From positions 1 to 64,000 of the forward strand of contig NZ_QAOV01000010.1 of NCBI RefSeq assembly GCF_003050925.1: DNA of 64,000 bases, read 5' to 3'. Position numbers and translations under genes: made by a program. The notes under the pieces were generated by a model, which did not search any database, was not told the origin of the DNA, and saw nothing but the letters and a program-made list of their open reading frames with translations. Source of the stretch: Pseudomonas sp. GV085 (GTDB lineage: Bacteria; Pseudomonadota; Gammaproteobacteria; Pseudomonadales; Pseudomonadaceae). Below, piece after piece: positions 33,720 through 42,611 of this stretch; positions within the stretch are counted from its first letter, which is position 1, and each line of letters opens with the position of its first letter.

Positions 33720-33790
33720 ATGATCATTAGTTTTTCTCTATCGATGTCTGCAAGTTAATGAATTTGTAGCTGTCATATTGATGATCAATA
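33720..33790 (+). promoter_or_regulatory. katA upstream region with paired TGATCA motifs
   Basis: The AT-rich katA upstream region holds ATGATCATTA (33720-33729) and ATGATCAATA (33781-33790) as near-direct repeats 61 bases apart. It also holds TTAG-N7-CTAT (33727-33741), one mismatch from half of the OxyR pattern ATAG-N7-CTAT. Regulation by OxyR is expected for a catalase but not shown by this sequence. Confidence 0.3.
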
Positions 33791-33844
33791 CTCCCTCTCA
33801 GCCGATAGCCGGCAGTTCAAGACCGACAGAGGAAGGAAGATCGC

Positions 33845-35299
33845 ATGAGCCAAAACACAACGCTTACCACCGCCAGTGGCGCTCCTGTTGCCGATAACCA
33901 GAATTCCCGTTCCGCCGGCCCTCGTGGCCCGTTGCTGCTCGACGATTTTCATCTGATTGAGAAGCTTGCCCACTTCAACCGTGAAAATATCCCTGAGCGC
34001 CGAGTACACGCCAAAGGCTCGGGTGCCTACGGTACGTTTACCGTGACGCGCGATATCACTCAATACACCAGCGCGAGGCTGTTTGAGGCAGTCGGCAAGC
34101 AAACCCCGACTTTCCTGCGGTTTTCCACCGTGGGTGGTGAGCGTGGTTCGGCCGATACCGAGCGTGATCCGCGCGGCTTTGCCTTGAAGTTCTACACCGA
34201 GGAAGGCAACTGGGACATCGTTGGCAATAACACCCCCGTGTTCTTCATTCGCGATCCACTGAAGTTTCCGGACTTTATCCACACCCAGAAGCGTTTGCCG
34301 CAAAGCAACCTGAAAAGTGCCCAGATGATGTGGGACTTCTGGTCGCATTCGCCCGAGGCGCTGCACCAGGTCACCATCCTGTTCTCCGACCGGGGTATCC
34401 CGGATGGATACCGCCACATGCACGGCTTTGGTAGCCATACTTACAGCCTTATCAACGCTCAAGGTGAGCGTCACTGGGTGAAGTGGCACTACAAGACTAA
34501 ACAGGGGATCAAGAACCTTGCTCCTGCCGAGGCGACGCGCCTGGCGGGTACTGATCCGGATTACGCTCAGCGCGACCTGTTCAATGCCATCGAGCAGGGT
34601 GATTTCCCGAAATGGCGCGTATGCATTCAGATCATGAGTGAGGCCCAGGCGGCAGCGCACTACGACAACCCGTTTGATGTCACCAAAACCTGGTCGCAGA
34701 AAGAGTTTCCACTGATTGAAGTCGGAGAGCTGGAGCTCAATCGCAATCCGCAGAATTACTTCGCGGAAGTCGAGCAAGCGGCGTTTGGTCCCAGCAATAT
34801 GGTTCCAGGCGTTGGTCTGTCGCCGGATCGTATGCTGCAAGGTCGGGTCTTCGCCTACGCGGACGCTCATCGCTACCGTGTCGGCACCAATCACCAGCAG
34901 TTGCCCGTCAACGCTCCACGGAGTCCGGTCAACACTTACCAGCGCGATGGTTCGATGGCTTTTGGCAGCAATGGCGGTGCGACGCCGAACTATGAGCCGA
35001 ACAGCTACGTCGAGTCGCCGAAGCAGGCGCCTCGTTATGCAGAACCGGCGTTGGCCCTCAGTGGTGCCGCCGATCGTTACGATCATCGTGAAGATACTGA
35101 TTACTACAGTCACGCTGGCGCGTTGTTCCGCTTGATGTCTGAAGAGCAGAAATCACTGCTGGTCAGCAACATCGCCGGTGCGATGGCGGGTGTGTCGAGC
35201 GATGTGGTCGATCGCCAGCTGCAACATTTCTACAAGGCTGACCCGGCGTATGGAGAAGCAATCGCAAAGCTGCTCAACGTACAGCTTAACGAAGTCTAA
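33845..35299 (+). CDS. katA: Catalase KatA (monofunctional heme catalase)
   Basis: KatA breaks down hydrogen peroxide to water and oxygen. The 484-residue protein is a small-subunit (clade 3) catalase. The distal His55 lies in RVHAKGSGAYG, the catalytic Asn128 in GNNTPVFFIRD, and the proximal heme ligand Tyr338 in GRVFAYADAHRY. No C-terminal flavodoxin-like domain is present, unlike large HPII types. There is no signal peptide, so the enzyme is cytoplasmic. It sits between rplQ and the ferritin gene, as in P. aeruginosa. Its own terminator (35311-35336) separates it from the ferritin gene, but the pairing fits peroxide and iron control. Confidence 0.95.
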   Translation: MSQNTTLTTASGAPVADNQNSRSAGPRGPLLLDDFHLIEKLAHFNRENIPERRVHAKGSGAYGTFTVTRDITQYTSARLFEAVGKQTPTFLRFSTVGGERGSADTERDPRGFALKFYTEEGNWDIVGNNTPVFFIRDPLKFPDFIHTQKRLPQSNLKSAQMMWDFWSHSPEALHQVTILFSDRGIPDGYRHMHGFGSHTYSLINAQGERHWVKWHYKTKQGIKNLAPAEATRLAGTDPDYAQRDLFNAIEQGDFPKWRVCIQIMSEAQAAAHYDNPFDVTKTWSQKEFPLIEVGELELNRNPQNYFAEVEQAAFGPSNMVPGVGLSPDRMLQGRVFAYADAHRYRVGTNHQQLPVNAPRSPVNTYQRDGSMAFGSNGGATPNYEPNSYVESPKQAPRYAEPALALSGAADRYDHREDTDYYSHAGALFRLMSEEQKSLLVSNIAGAMAGVSSDVVDRQLQHFYKADPAYGEAIAKLLNVQLNEV

Positions 35300-35310
35300 A
35301 TGAGAAGCAG

Positions 35311-35336
35311 AACCGCCCTTGTTAGGGCGGTTTTTT
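35311..35336 (+). terminator. Terminator after katA
   Basis: AACCGCCC-TTGTTA-GGGCGGTT followed by TTTTTGCG, 12 bases after the katA stop. Confidence 0.92.
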
Positions 35337-35448
35337 GCGTTATTTCGGCTGATTTTCTCAGGATATCTTCGCTTTTATTGCGTCTTGCGAGTGACGATAA
35401 GGGCATGTTGGTTCAAACTACAACTTTCAAGCAGGGAGATGTAGGGCG

Positions 35449-35913
35449 ATGCAAGGCCACCCGGATGTGATCGATTACCTCAACACGTTGCTGACCGGCG
35501 AACTGGCCGCGCGTGATCAATATTTCGTCCACTCGCGGATGTATGAGGACTGGGGTTTCACCAAGCTCTACGAACGAATCAACCACGAGATGGAAGAGGA
35601 AGCAGGGCACGCTGATGCCCTGATGCGCCGGATTCTGATGCTCGAAGGCACGCCGCGCATGCGTCCGGACGATCTCGATGTCGGCACCACGGTGACAGAG
35701 ATGCTCGAAGCGGATTTGCGCCTGGAATACAAGGTTCGTGCTGCGCTGTGCAAGGGCATCTCGCTCTGCGAGCAGCACAAGGACTATGTCAGCCGCGAAA
35801 TGCTGCGGGTTCAATTGCACGACACCGAAGAAGATCACACCTACTGGCTCGAGAAGCAGTTGGGTCTGATCAAGTTGATCGGGCTTGAGAACTACCTGCA
35901 ATCCCACGCCTGA
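35449..35913 (+). CDS. ftnA: Bacterial ferritin FtnA-like (bacterioferritin family, heme ligand absent)
   Basis: A 154-residue four-helix iron-storage protein. The ferroxidase ligands are present: Glu18, Glu51, His54, Glu93, Glu127 and His130. The residue that in bacterioferritin is Met52, the heme ligand between subunits, is Ala here (EEEAGHADAL). In P. aeruginosa the protein next to katA, once called BfrA, likewise lacks the heme Met and behaves as a true bacterial ferritin (FtnA). By that parallel this gene should encode the non-heme ferritin, with a heme-binding BfrB elsewhere. Annotation pipelines usually label it bacterioferritin. A GCAGGGAG site lies before the ATG. Confidence 0.88.
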   Translation: MQGHPDVIDYLNTLLTGELAARDQYFVHSRMYEDWGFTKLYERINHEMEEEAGHADALMRRILMLEGTPRMRPDDLDVGTTVTEMLEADLRLEYKVRAALCKGISLCEQHKDYVSREMLRVQLHDTEEDHTYWLEKQLGLIKLIGLENYLQSHA

Positions 35914-35940
35914 TTGCATAGGGGAAGCCCCAACGTCTTT

Positions 35941-36037
35941 TGTAGGAGCGAGCTTGCTCGCGAAAAATCTGAAGGCGCTGCGTTATCGTTTGCGACCTTC
36001 GTCGGAACGCCGCCCGGAGCAAGCTCGCTCCTACAGA
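35941..36037 (+). repeat. REPIN (inverted pair of REP elements)
   Basis: TGTAGGAGCGAGCTTGCTCG and its inverted copy GGAGCAAGCTCGCTCCTACA flank about 55 bases. This is the typical REP doublet of the P. fluorescens group. It lies between convergent ftnA and uvrA. Confidence 0.88.
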
Positions 36038-36040
36038 TAT

Positions 36041-36080
36041 AAAAAAGCCCCTGTCATTGATGAAGTGACAGGGGCTTTTT
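36041..36080. terminator. Bidirectional terminator between ftnA and uvrA
   Basis: AAAAAAGCCCCTGTCA-TTGATGAAG-TGACAGGGGCTTTTT works on both strands. It ends uvrA (minus strand, stop 13 bases away) and any read-through from ftnA. Confidence 0.9.
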
Positions 36081-36092
36081 CGTGGGGCCAGG

Positions 36093-38927
36093 TTAAGCCC
36101 GGTCACGCTCCAGCAGCGGTTTGAGGTAGTAGCCAGTATGAGACTGCTTCATCTCGGACACTTCCTCTGGTGTGCCGACGGCAATGATCTGCCCGCCCTT
36201 GGAACCACCCTCCGGACCCAGGTCAACCAGCCAGTCAGCGGTCTTGATCACGTCCAGGTTGTGTTCGATCACTACCACTGTGTTGCCGTGGTCGCGCAGG
36301 CGATGCAGCACGTCCAGCAGTTGCTGGATATCCGCAAAGTGCAGCCCGGTGGTGGGTTCGTCGAGGATGTACAGGGTCTTGCCGGTATCGCGCTTGGACA
36401 GTTCGCGGGACAGTTTCACCCGCTGGGCTTCACCGCCGGACAGCGTGGTCGCCGATTGCCCCAGCTTGATGTATGACAGGCCGACGTCCATCAACGTTTG
36501 CAGCTTGCGCGCCAGGGCCGGTACGGCATCGAAGAACACCCGCGCTTCCTCGATGGTCATCTCGAGGGTTTCGTGGATGCTCTTGCCCTTGTACTTGATC
36601 TCAAGGGTTTCACGGTTGTAGCGCTTGCTCTTGCACACGTCGCAGGGCACATAGATGTCCGGCAGGAAGTGCATCTCCACCTTGATCAGGCCATCGCCCT
36701 GGCAGGCTTCGCAACGCCCGCCCTTCACGTTGAAGGAGAAGCGCCCCGGCCCGTAGCCACGGGAGCGGGACTCCGGTACGCCGGCGAACAACTCGCGGAT
36801 CGGTGTAAACAGCCCGGTGTAGGTCGCCGGGTTGGAGCGCGGTGTACGGCCAATCGGGCTCTGGTCGATGTCGACGACCTTGTCCAGGTGCTCGAGGCCT
36901 TTGATGTTGTCGTGGGCGGCCGCTTCAAGGGTAGTGGCGCCATTCAGCGCCGTAGCGCTCAAAGGGAACAGCGTGTTGTTGATCAGGGTCGACTTGCCTG
37001 AGCCGGATACGCCGGTCACACAGGTCAGCAAGCCAATTGGAATCTCCAGGTCGACATCGCGCAGGTTGTTGCCGCGCGCACCCTTGAGCGACAGCGTCAG
37101 CTTCTTGTTGCGCGGTGTGCGCTTGGTCGGGACTTCGATCTTTACCCGGCCTGACAGGTATTTGCCCGTCAGCGAGTCCGGGTGCGCCATGACCTCGGCC
37201 GGTGTGCCTTCGGCGACGATATGCCCGCCGTGCACGCCGGCGCCCGGGCCGATGTCCACCACGTAGTCGGCAAGACGGATCGCGTCTTCGTCGTGCTCGA
37301 CCACGATCACGGTGTTACCGATATCGCGCAGGTGCTTGAGGGTGCCCAGCAGCCGGTCGTTATCGCGCTGATGCAGGCCGATGGAGGGTTCGTCGAGGAT
37401 GTACAGGACGCCCACCAGGCCGGCGCCAATCTGGCTGGCCAGACGAATACGCTGGGCCTCGCCACCGGACAGGGTGTCCGCACTGCGATCCAGCGACAGA
37501 TAGTCGAGACCGACGTTGACCAGGAACTGCAGGCGTTCGCGGATTTCCTTGAGAATCTTGTCGGCAATTTCGCCACGCCGGCCGGTGAGCTTGAGCCCGC
37601 CAAAATAATCGGACGCATCGCCGATCGGCAGGTTGGTCACCGCCGGCAGGGTTTTCTCGCCAACCCACACATGACGCGCCTCACGCCGCAGACGGGTGCC
37701 GCGGCAATCCGGGCATGACTGGGTGCTGAGGAACTTGGCCAGCTCTTCGCGCACCGATGCCGATTCAGTCTCGCGGTAGCGTCGCTCCAGGTTCGGCACG
37801 ATGCCTTCGAACGGATGCGAGCGTTTGACGATGTCGCCACGGTCGTTCAGGTATTTGAAGTCGACGTTTTGCGAACCGCTGCCGTGCAGGATGAATTTCT
37901 GCTGATCGGCCGGCAGTTCGTTGAACGGTACTTCCAGGCTGAACTTGTAGTGCGAGGCCAGCGAGCCGAGCATCTGGAAGTAATAGACGTTGCGCCGATC
38001 CCAACCGCGAATCGCCCCTTCGGCCAGGGTCAGTTCGCCATTGACCAGGCGCTTGATGTCGAAGAACTGCTTCACCCCCAAACCATCGCAGGTCGGGCAA
38101 GCGCCGGCCGGGTTGTTGAAGGAGAACAGTTTTGGCTCAAGCTCGCTGATGGCGTGGCCACAAATCGGGCAGGCGAAGCGTGCGGAGAAGATCATCTCTT
38201 CGCCGGGCTCGTCGTCCATCGGCGCCACCAGGGCGATGCCATCTGCCAATTTCAGCGCGGTTTCGAAGGATTCCGCCAGGCGCTGTTGCAGGTCGGCGCG
38301 GACCTTGAAGCGGTCGACCACGACATCGATCGTATGTTTTTTCTGCTTGTCGAGCTTGGGTGCTTCGTCCAGCTCATAGAGCTTGCCGTTGATCCGGGCG
38401 CGGACGAAGCCTTGGGCGCGCAGCTCTTCGAAAACCGACAGGTGCTCGCCTTTGCGCTCGCGGATGACTGGCGCCAACAGCATCAGCTTACTGCCCTCCG
38501 GTTCGGCGAGGACCAGGTCGACCATCTGGCTGACGGTCTGCGCTTCCAGCGGGATGTCGTGATCCGGGCAACGTGGAATACCCACGCGAGCATAAAGCAG
38601 GCGCAGGTAGTCGTAGATTTCGGTAATGGTGCCGACCGTCGAGCGCGGGTTGTGCGAGGTGGACTTCTGCTCGATGGAGATCGCCGGCGACAGGCCTTCG
38701 ATGGTGTCGACGTCGGGTTTTTCCATCATTGACAGGAACTGCCGGGCGTAGGCCGACAGCGATTCGACGTAGCGGCGCTGACCTTCGGCGTACAGGGTGT
38801 CGAAAGCCAGGGACGACTTGCCGGAGCCGGACAGGCCGGTGATGACGATCAGTTTGTCCCGTGGCAGGGTCAGGTCGATGTTCTTCAGGTTGTGGGTTCG
38901 AGCCCCACGAATCAGGATCTTGTCCAA
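36093..38927 (-). CDS. uvrA: Excinuclease ABC subunit UvrA
   Basis: UvrA scans DNA for bulky lesions and loads UvrB in nucleotide excision repair. The 944-residue protein has two ABC ATPase halves. The first Walker A is GLSGSGKS (31-38) and the second GVSGSGKST (near 640). LSGGEAQR signatures lie near 486 and 832. Two zinc sites are visible: CPICGH...CPTCDG near 255-285, and CEACQGDG...CDVCKS near 735-765. Translation starts at TTG 38927, giving DKILIRGARTHNLKN and the standard Pseudomonas length; a longer reading from 38999 lacks family support. The gene is divergent from the MFS gene and ssb. No LexA box was found in the shared upstream region. Confidence 0.96.
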   Translation of the reverse strand: MDKILIRGARTHNLKNIDLTLPRDKLIVITGLSGSGKSSLAFDTLYAEGQRRYVESLSAYARQFLSMMEKPDVDTIEGLSPAISIEQKSTSHNPRSTVGTITEIYDYLRLLYARVGIPRCPDHDIPLEAQTVSQMVDLVLAEPEGSKLMLLAPVIRERKGEHLSVFEELRAQGFVRARINGKLYELDEAPKLDKQKKHTIDVVVDRFKVRADLQQRLAESFETALKLADGIALVAPMDDEPGEEMIFSARFACPICGHAISELEPKLFSFNNPAGACPTCDGLGVKQFFDIKRLVNGELTLAEGAIRGWDRRNVYYFQMLGSLASHYKFSLEVPFNELPADQQKFILHGSGSQNVDFKYLNDRGDIVKRSHPFEGIVPNLERRYRETESASVREELAKFLSTQSCPDCRGTRLRREARHVWVGEKTLPAVTNLPIGDASDYFGGLKLTGRRGEIADKILKEIRERLQFLVNVGLDYLSLDRSADTLSGGEAQRIRLASQIGAGLVGVLYILDEPSIGLHQRDNDRLLGTLKHLRDIGNTVIVVEHDEDAIRLADYVVDIGPGAGVHGGHIVAEGTPAEVMAHPDSLTGKYLSGRVKIEVPTKRTPRNKKLTLSLKGARGNNLRDVDLEIPIGLLTCVTGVSGSGKSTLINNTLFPLSATALNGATTLEAAAHDNIKGLEHLDKVVDIDQSPIGRTPRSNPATYTGLFTPIRELFAGVPESRSRGYGPGRFSFNVKGGRCEACQGDGLIKVEMHFLPDIYVPCDVCKSKRYNRETLEIKYKGKSIHETLEMTIEEARVFFDAVPALARKLQTLMDVGLSYIKLGQSATTLSGGEAQRVKLSRELSKRDTGKTLYILDEPTTGLHFADIQQLLDVLHRLRDHGNTVVVIEHNLDVIKTADWLVDLGPEGGSKGGQIIAVGTPEEVSEMKQSHTGYYLKPLLERDRA

Positions 38928-39118
38928 GGTGGCCTCGCTCGGCGGGCGTCGAAAACGTAGGAGTATACGGCCAAATACTGGATGGATGCACACTATCAAG
39001 CGAATGGGCTACTGTCTTACATGAAGAGTGCGTCAGCAATGCGCGTCAAAGCGTCGCGATATACCCAGCCAATCGATGGGACTGGTAGAATCGCCGCCGG
39101 TTCACATGAGGTTTTTCC

Positions 39119-40516
39119 ATGCACGATCCCCACAGCGAGCGCATGAGTGGCAGCGAGACCCGCGCAGCAAGCGGTCTGGCCCTGGTGTTCGCCTTCCGTA
39201 TGCTTGGCATGTTCATGGTGTTGCCGGTACTGGCGACCTATGGGATGGATCTGGCCGGAGCCACGCCGGCCCTGATCGGCCTGGCGATCGGCGCCTATGG
39301 CCTGACCCAGGCGATTTTCCAGATTCCGTTCGGGTTCATTTCCGACCGCATCGGTCGCCGCCCGGTGATTTACCTGGGCTTGATCGTCTTTGCCCTCGGC
39401 AGTCTGCTGGCAGCCAATGCCGATTCGATCTGGGGTGTGATTGCCGGGCGCATCCTGCAGGGCGCCGGGGCGATTTCCGCGGCGGTCATGGCCTTACTGT
39501 CGGACCTGACCCGCGAGCAACACCGGACCAAGGCCATGGCCATGATCGGCATGACCATCGGCCTGTCGTTTGCGGTGGCCATGGTGGTCGGCCCGCTGCT
39601 GACCCGCGCCTTCGGGTTGTCCGGGCTGTTCCTTGCCACGGGCGGCATGGCGTTGTTCGGCATCGTGATCGTGATGTTCATGGTGCCGCGCACCACCGGC
39701 CCGTTGCAGCATCGCGAATCCGGTGTCGCGCGCCAGGCGCTGATACCGACCCTCAAGCATCCGGACCTGCTGCGCCTGGACCTCGGCATTTTTGTGTTGC
39801 ACGCGATGTTGATGTCCAGCTTCGTCGCCTTGCCACTGGCGCTAGTCGAAAAGGCCGGGCTGCCCAAAGAGCAGCACTGGTGGGTGTATCTGACCGCGCT
39901 GCTGATTTCTTTCTTCGCCATGATCCCGTTCATTATCTACGGCGAGAAGAAACGCAAAATGAAACGAGTTTTACTCGGCGCCGTCGTGACGCTGATGCTC
40001 ACTGAGCTATTCTTTTGGCAGTTCGGCGACAGCTTGCGGGCTCTGGTGATCGGTACGGTGGTGTTCTTCACCGCGTTCAATCTGCTGGAAGCTTCGTTGC
40101 CATCGCTGATCAGCAAGGTTTCACCGGCGGGCGGCAAGGGCACGGCGATGGGGGTTTATTCCACCAGCCAGTTCCTCGGGTCGGCATTGGGTGGCATTCT
40201 TGGCGGCTGGCTGTTCCAGCATGGCGGTCTGTCGGTTGTGTTCCTCGGATGCGCCGGTCTGGCTGCCCTCTGGCTGGCCTTTGCTGTTACCATGCGAGAA
40301 CCTCCCTACGTGACAAGCCTGCGCTTGCCGTTGTCGCCCGAGGCGATCCGCGAAGCGGGTCTGGTCGAGCGCTTGAAGGCGGTCGTAGGGGTAACAGATG
40401 CAGTGATAGTCGCTGATGAAGCGGCCATTTACATCAAATTGGACACCGAACTATTGGATCGCACCACCCTTGAAAGCCTGGTGAACAACCCGGACGGGGC
40501 AGCGTGCGTAGCCTAG
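39119..40516 (+). CDS. YajR-like MFS transporter with C-terminal ferredoxin-like domain
   Basis: A 465-residue major facilitator with about twelve membrane helices. Motif A (DRIGRRP, 76-82) lies after helix 2, and a motif C-like GMTIGLSFAVAMVVGP in helix 5 suggests a proton antiporter. After helix 12 a soluble tail of about 70 residues (395-465; LPLSPEAIREAGLVERLKAV, then VADEAAIYIKLD) matches the position of the YAM domain of E. coli YajR. The substrate is unknown. It lies between uvrA and ssb, as in P. aeruginosa, with a 9-base gap to ssb, so the two may be co-transcribed. An alternative ATG at 39143 would shorten it by eight residues. Confidence 0.86.
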   Translation: MHDPHSERMSGSETRAASGLALVFAFRMLGMFMVLPVLATYGMDLAGATPALIGLAIGAYGLTQAIFQIPFGFISDRIGRRPVIYLGLIVFALGSLLAANADSIWGVIAGRILQGAGAISAAVMALLSDLTREQHRTKAMAMIGMTIGLSFAVAMVVGPLLTRAFGLSGLFLATGGMALFGIVIVMFMVPRTTGPLQHRESGVARQALIPTLKHPDLLRLDLGIFVLHAMLMSSFVALPLALVEKAGLPKEQHWWVYLTALLISFFAMIPFIIYGEKKRKMKRVLLGAVVTLMLTELFFWQFGDSLRALVIGTVVFFTAFNLLEASLPSLISKVSPAGGKGTAMGVYSTSQFLGSALGGILGGWLFQHGGLSVVFLGCAGLAALWLAFAVTMREPPYVTSLRLPLSPEAIREAGLVERLKAVVGVTDAVIVADEAAIYIKLDTELLDRTTLESLVNNPDGAACVA

Positions 40517-40525
40517 GAGAACGTA

Positions 40526-41044
40526 ATGGCCCGTGGGGTTAACAAAGTCATATTGGTCGGCACTTGCGGCCAGGATCCTGAAGTTCGTTACCTGCCGAAT
40601 GGTAACGCCGTGACCAACTTGAGTCTGGCGACCAGCGAACAGTGGACCGACAAGCAAACCGGTCAGAAAGTCGAAAAAACCGAATGGCACCGTGTGTCGA
40701 TGTTCGGCAAAGTTGCGGAAATCGCTGGCGAATACCTGCGTAAAGGTTCGCAGGTGTACATCGAAGGCAAGCTGCAGACCCGCGAGTGGGAAAAAGACGG
40801 TATCAAGCGTTACACCACCGAAATCGTGGTCGACATGCAAGGCACCATGCAACTGCTGGGCGGCCGTCCACAGGGCGATCAGCAGGGGCAGGGCGGCGGT
40901 AACAACTACCAGCAATCCGCTCCGCGCCAGCAGGCACCGCGTCCACAGCAGTCGGCACCGCAGCAGTCGCGCCCAGCTCCACAGCAGGCTGCTCCTCAGC
41001 CGGCTCCGGATTTCGACAGCTTTGATGACGATATCCCGTTCTGA
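40526..41044 (+). CDS. ssb: Single-stranded DNA-binding protein SSB
   Basis: SSB coats single-stranded DNA in replication, repair and recombination. The 172-residue protein has an N-terminal OB fold (1 to about 110; MARGVNKVILVGTCGQDPEV, EWHRVSMFGKVAEIAGEYL), a Gln/Pro-rich flexible linker (about 113-160), and the acidic tip DDDIPF that binds partner proteins. The uvrA-ssb divergent neighbourhood is shared with E. coli, with an MFS gene inserted here. A terminator follows. Confidence 0.97.
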   Translation: MARGVNKVILVGTCGQDPEVRYLPNGNAVTNLSLATSEQWTDKQTGQKVEKTEWHRVSMFGKVAEIAGEYLRKGSQVYIEGKLQTREWEKDGIKRYTTEIVVDMQGTMQLLGGRPQGDQQGQGGGNNYQQSAPRQQAPRPQQSAPQQSRPAPQQAAPQPAPDFDSFDDDIPF

Positions 41045-41069
41045 TTCTTTCATCAAAGAATAGAACCTG

Positions 41070-41106
41070 AAAAAAGCCCGGCCTCCTTATGGATGCCGGG
41101 CTTTTT
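41070..41106 (+). terminator. Terminator of ssb
   Basis: AAAAAAGCCCGGC-CTCCTTATGGAT-GCCGGGCTTTTTGC, 25 bases after the ssb stop. Confidence 0.92.
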
Positions 41107-41207
41107 GCATTTTTACCAGGGCATTCCTCGCTGGGATCGAGGACCGTCCAGCCGCCAGCGCGCGGTGATACTCTGCGACTGGTCCAGACCTTGTGCAGAG
41201 TTGCCCT

Positions 41208-42080
41208 ATGGATCGTCTGTCTACGTTGTTGTCACAGTTCGGCGTGCGCGCGAACCTGTTTTACAGCGGCATGCTTTGCGGCGTGGCGTCCTACGATGGC
41301 GCCGACCAGCGCGGTCATATTCACCTGTTGCAGGCCGGCTCTGTCACGTTGAAAGGCCCAGGGAGGAGTGAGTTGTTGCTCTCTCGCCCCAGCCTGATTT
41401 TCCTGCCGCGCCCCAGCCGACATCAGCTCATCGCCAGTGACACTGAAGGTGCTCAGCTGTTATGTGCGTCGATGCTGTTCGATGGTGGCGCCAGTAATCC
41501 GATATCTGCTTCGCTCCCCGATCTTCTGGTATTGCCTCTGGATGAGCTGCCGTTGCTGGCCGACACCCTGAGATGGATGTTCGATGAAGCTGGCTCCGGG
41601 CATTGTGGCAGGGAGGCGGTGCTTGATCGTTTGTTTGAGCTGTTGATCATTCTGCTGTTCCGGCATTTGCTCGACCACCAACAGTTGAGCACCGGCATGA
41701 TGGCCGGGTTGGCCGATGTGCGGCTGTCGCGCTCGCTGATACAGATGCAAAACCAACCTCAGCGGGCCTGGTCAGTGGCCGAGTTGGCGAATGAGTCGAA
41801 CATGTCCCGTGCCGCTTATGCGGTGCATTTTCGCGCGGTCCTGGGGCAAACACCGTTGGATTATCTTTTGAGCTGGCGCATCAGTCTGGCGCAGAAGCGC
41901 CTGCGGGAAGGGCGGCCGATTACGCTGATCGCCGATGAGGTGGGTTATGAAAGTCCGTCGGCGCTTGCCCGTGCGTTTCGCCGCAAGACCGGCTGCAGTC
42001 CACGGGGTTGGATGAAATCCCTGGCCGTTGAGGGCCGCGTACTTGCTGATGATGACGATGACCTGAATGCATCGAGCTGA
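41208..42080 (+). CDS. AraC-family regulator, RclR-like
   Basis: A 290-residue transcription regulator. The N-terminal half is a cupin-type sensor domain (about 1-130) and the C-terminal 100 residues are a double helix-turn-helix (WSVAELANESNMSRAAYAVH, then ITLIADEVGYESPSALARAF). Cys24 (SGMLCGV) and Cys86 (AQLLCAS) sit where E. coli RclR has its two redox-sensing cysteines (21 and 89), suggesting it senses reactive chlorine or related oxidants. The convergent neighbour is an RclC-like DUF417 gene, which strengthens the link. The ATG at 41208 gives the family N-terminus MDRLSTLL; an in-frame GTG five codons earlier is possible. Confidence 0.82.
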   Translation: MDRLSTLLSQFGVRANLFYSGMLCGVASYDGADQRGHIHLLQAGSVTLKGPGRSELLLSRPSLIFLPRPSRHQLIASDTEGAQLLCASMLFDGGASNPISASLPDLLVLPLDELPLLADTLRWMFDEAGSGHCGREAVLDRLFELLIILLFRHLLDHQQLSTGMMAGLADVRLSRSLIQMQNQPQRAWSVAELANESNMSRAAYAVHFRAVLGQTPLDYLLSWRISLAQKRLREGRPITLIADEVGYESPSALARAFRRKTGCSPRGWMKSLAVEGRVLADDDDDLNASS

Positions 42081-42110
42081 TTCAGGCCATCGGCGGATGA
42101 AGTCGTCAGC

Positions 42111-42611
42111 TCAAGGGGTTTCCAGTCTGGTCAGCGAATGGCCCGCCACGAACAGGGAGGCGGCAAGCAAGCCGATGTCCTTAAGCAGGAACTGGCCAGG
42201 CGCGACCGTAATGGCCGGGAAACCAAGGCCGGGCTCAATCACGCCGGGTGTCGAGAACATAAAGCTCAAGGTGGTGAAAAACAGCCCGGCAGACAAGAAG
42301 CCTCCGATCAATGAAAGCTTTGGAGACAGCAGGCGGCCCGCAATCAGAACGCCGATGGAAATCTCCAGGACACCGAGCAAACTGGAAAACAGATCGACAC
42401 TGAAAAGGTCATAGACCCATCCCAGCAAGGGGCTATTGCTCACCAGTGGCACCAGCCCCTCTGCTTCATAGTGGGTAAATTTCATTCCGCCGAACCAGAA
42501 GTAGATAACGGCGAGGGCGAAGTAAATGCCGTAGGTCCCGATCGCCATGGTGGTGAGTCCGAGGGACGTTTTTTTCGACAGGCTGTCAGTGCTGATATTC
42601 ATTCTGTTCAT
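42111..42611 (-). CDS. DUF417 membrane protein, RclC (YkgB)-like
   Basis: A 166-residue inner-membrane protein with about four membrane segments (near 24-44, 72-95, 100-118 and 140-158). The segment YFWFGGMKFTHYEAEGLVPL is typical of DUF417/YkgB. In E. coli the family member RclC belongs to the rclABC operon for reactive chlorine resistance. Here rclA and rclB are absent and the gene stands alone, pointing toward the RclR-like regulator gene with 30 bases between their stops. The molecular function of the family is not settled. Confidence 0.84.
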   Translation of the reverse strand: MNRMNISTDSLSKKTSLGLTTMAIGTYGIYFALAVIYFWFGGMKFTHYEAEGLVPLVSNSPLLGWVYDLFSVDLFSSLLGVLEISIGVLIAGRLLSPKLSLIGGFLSAGLFFTTLSFMFSTPGVIEPGLGFPAITVAPGQFLLKDIGLLAASLFVAGHSLTRLETP

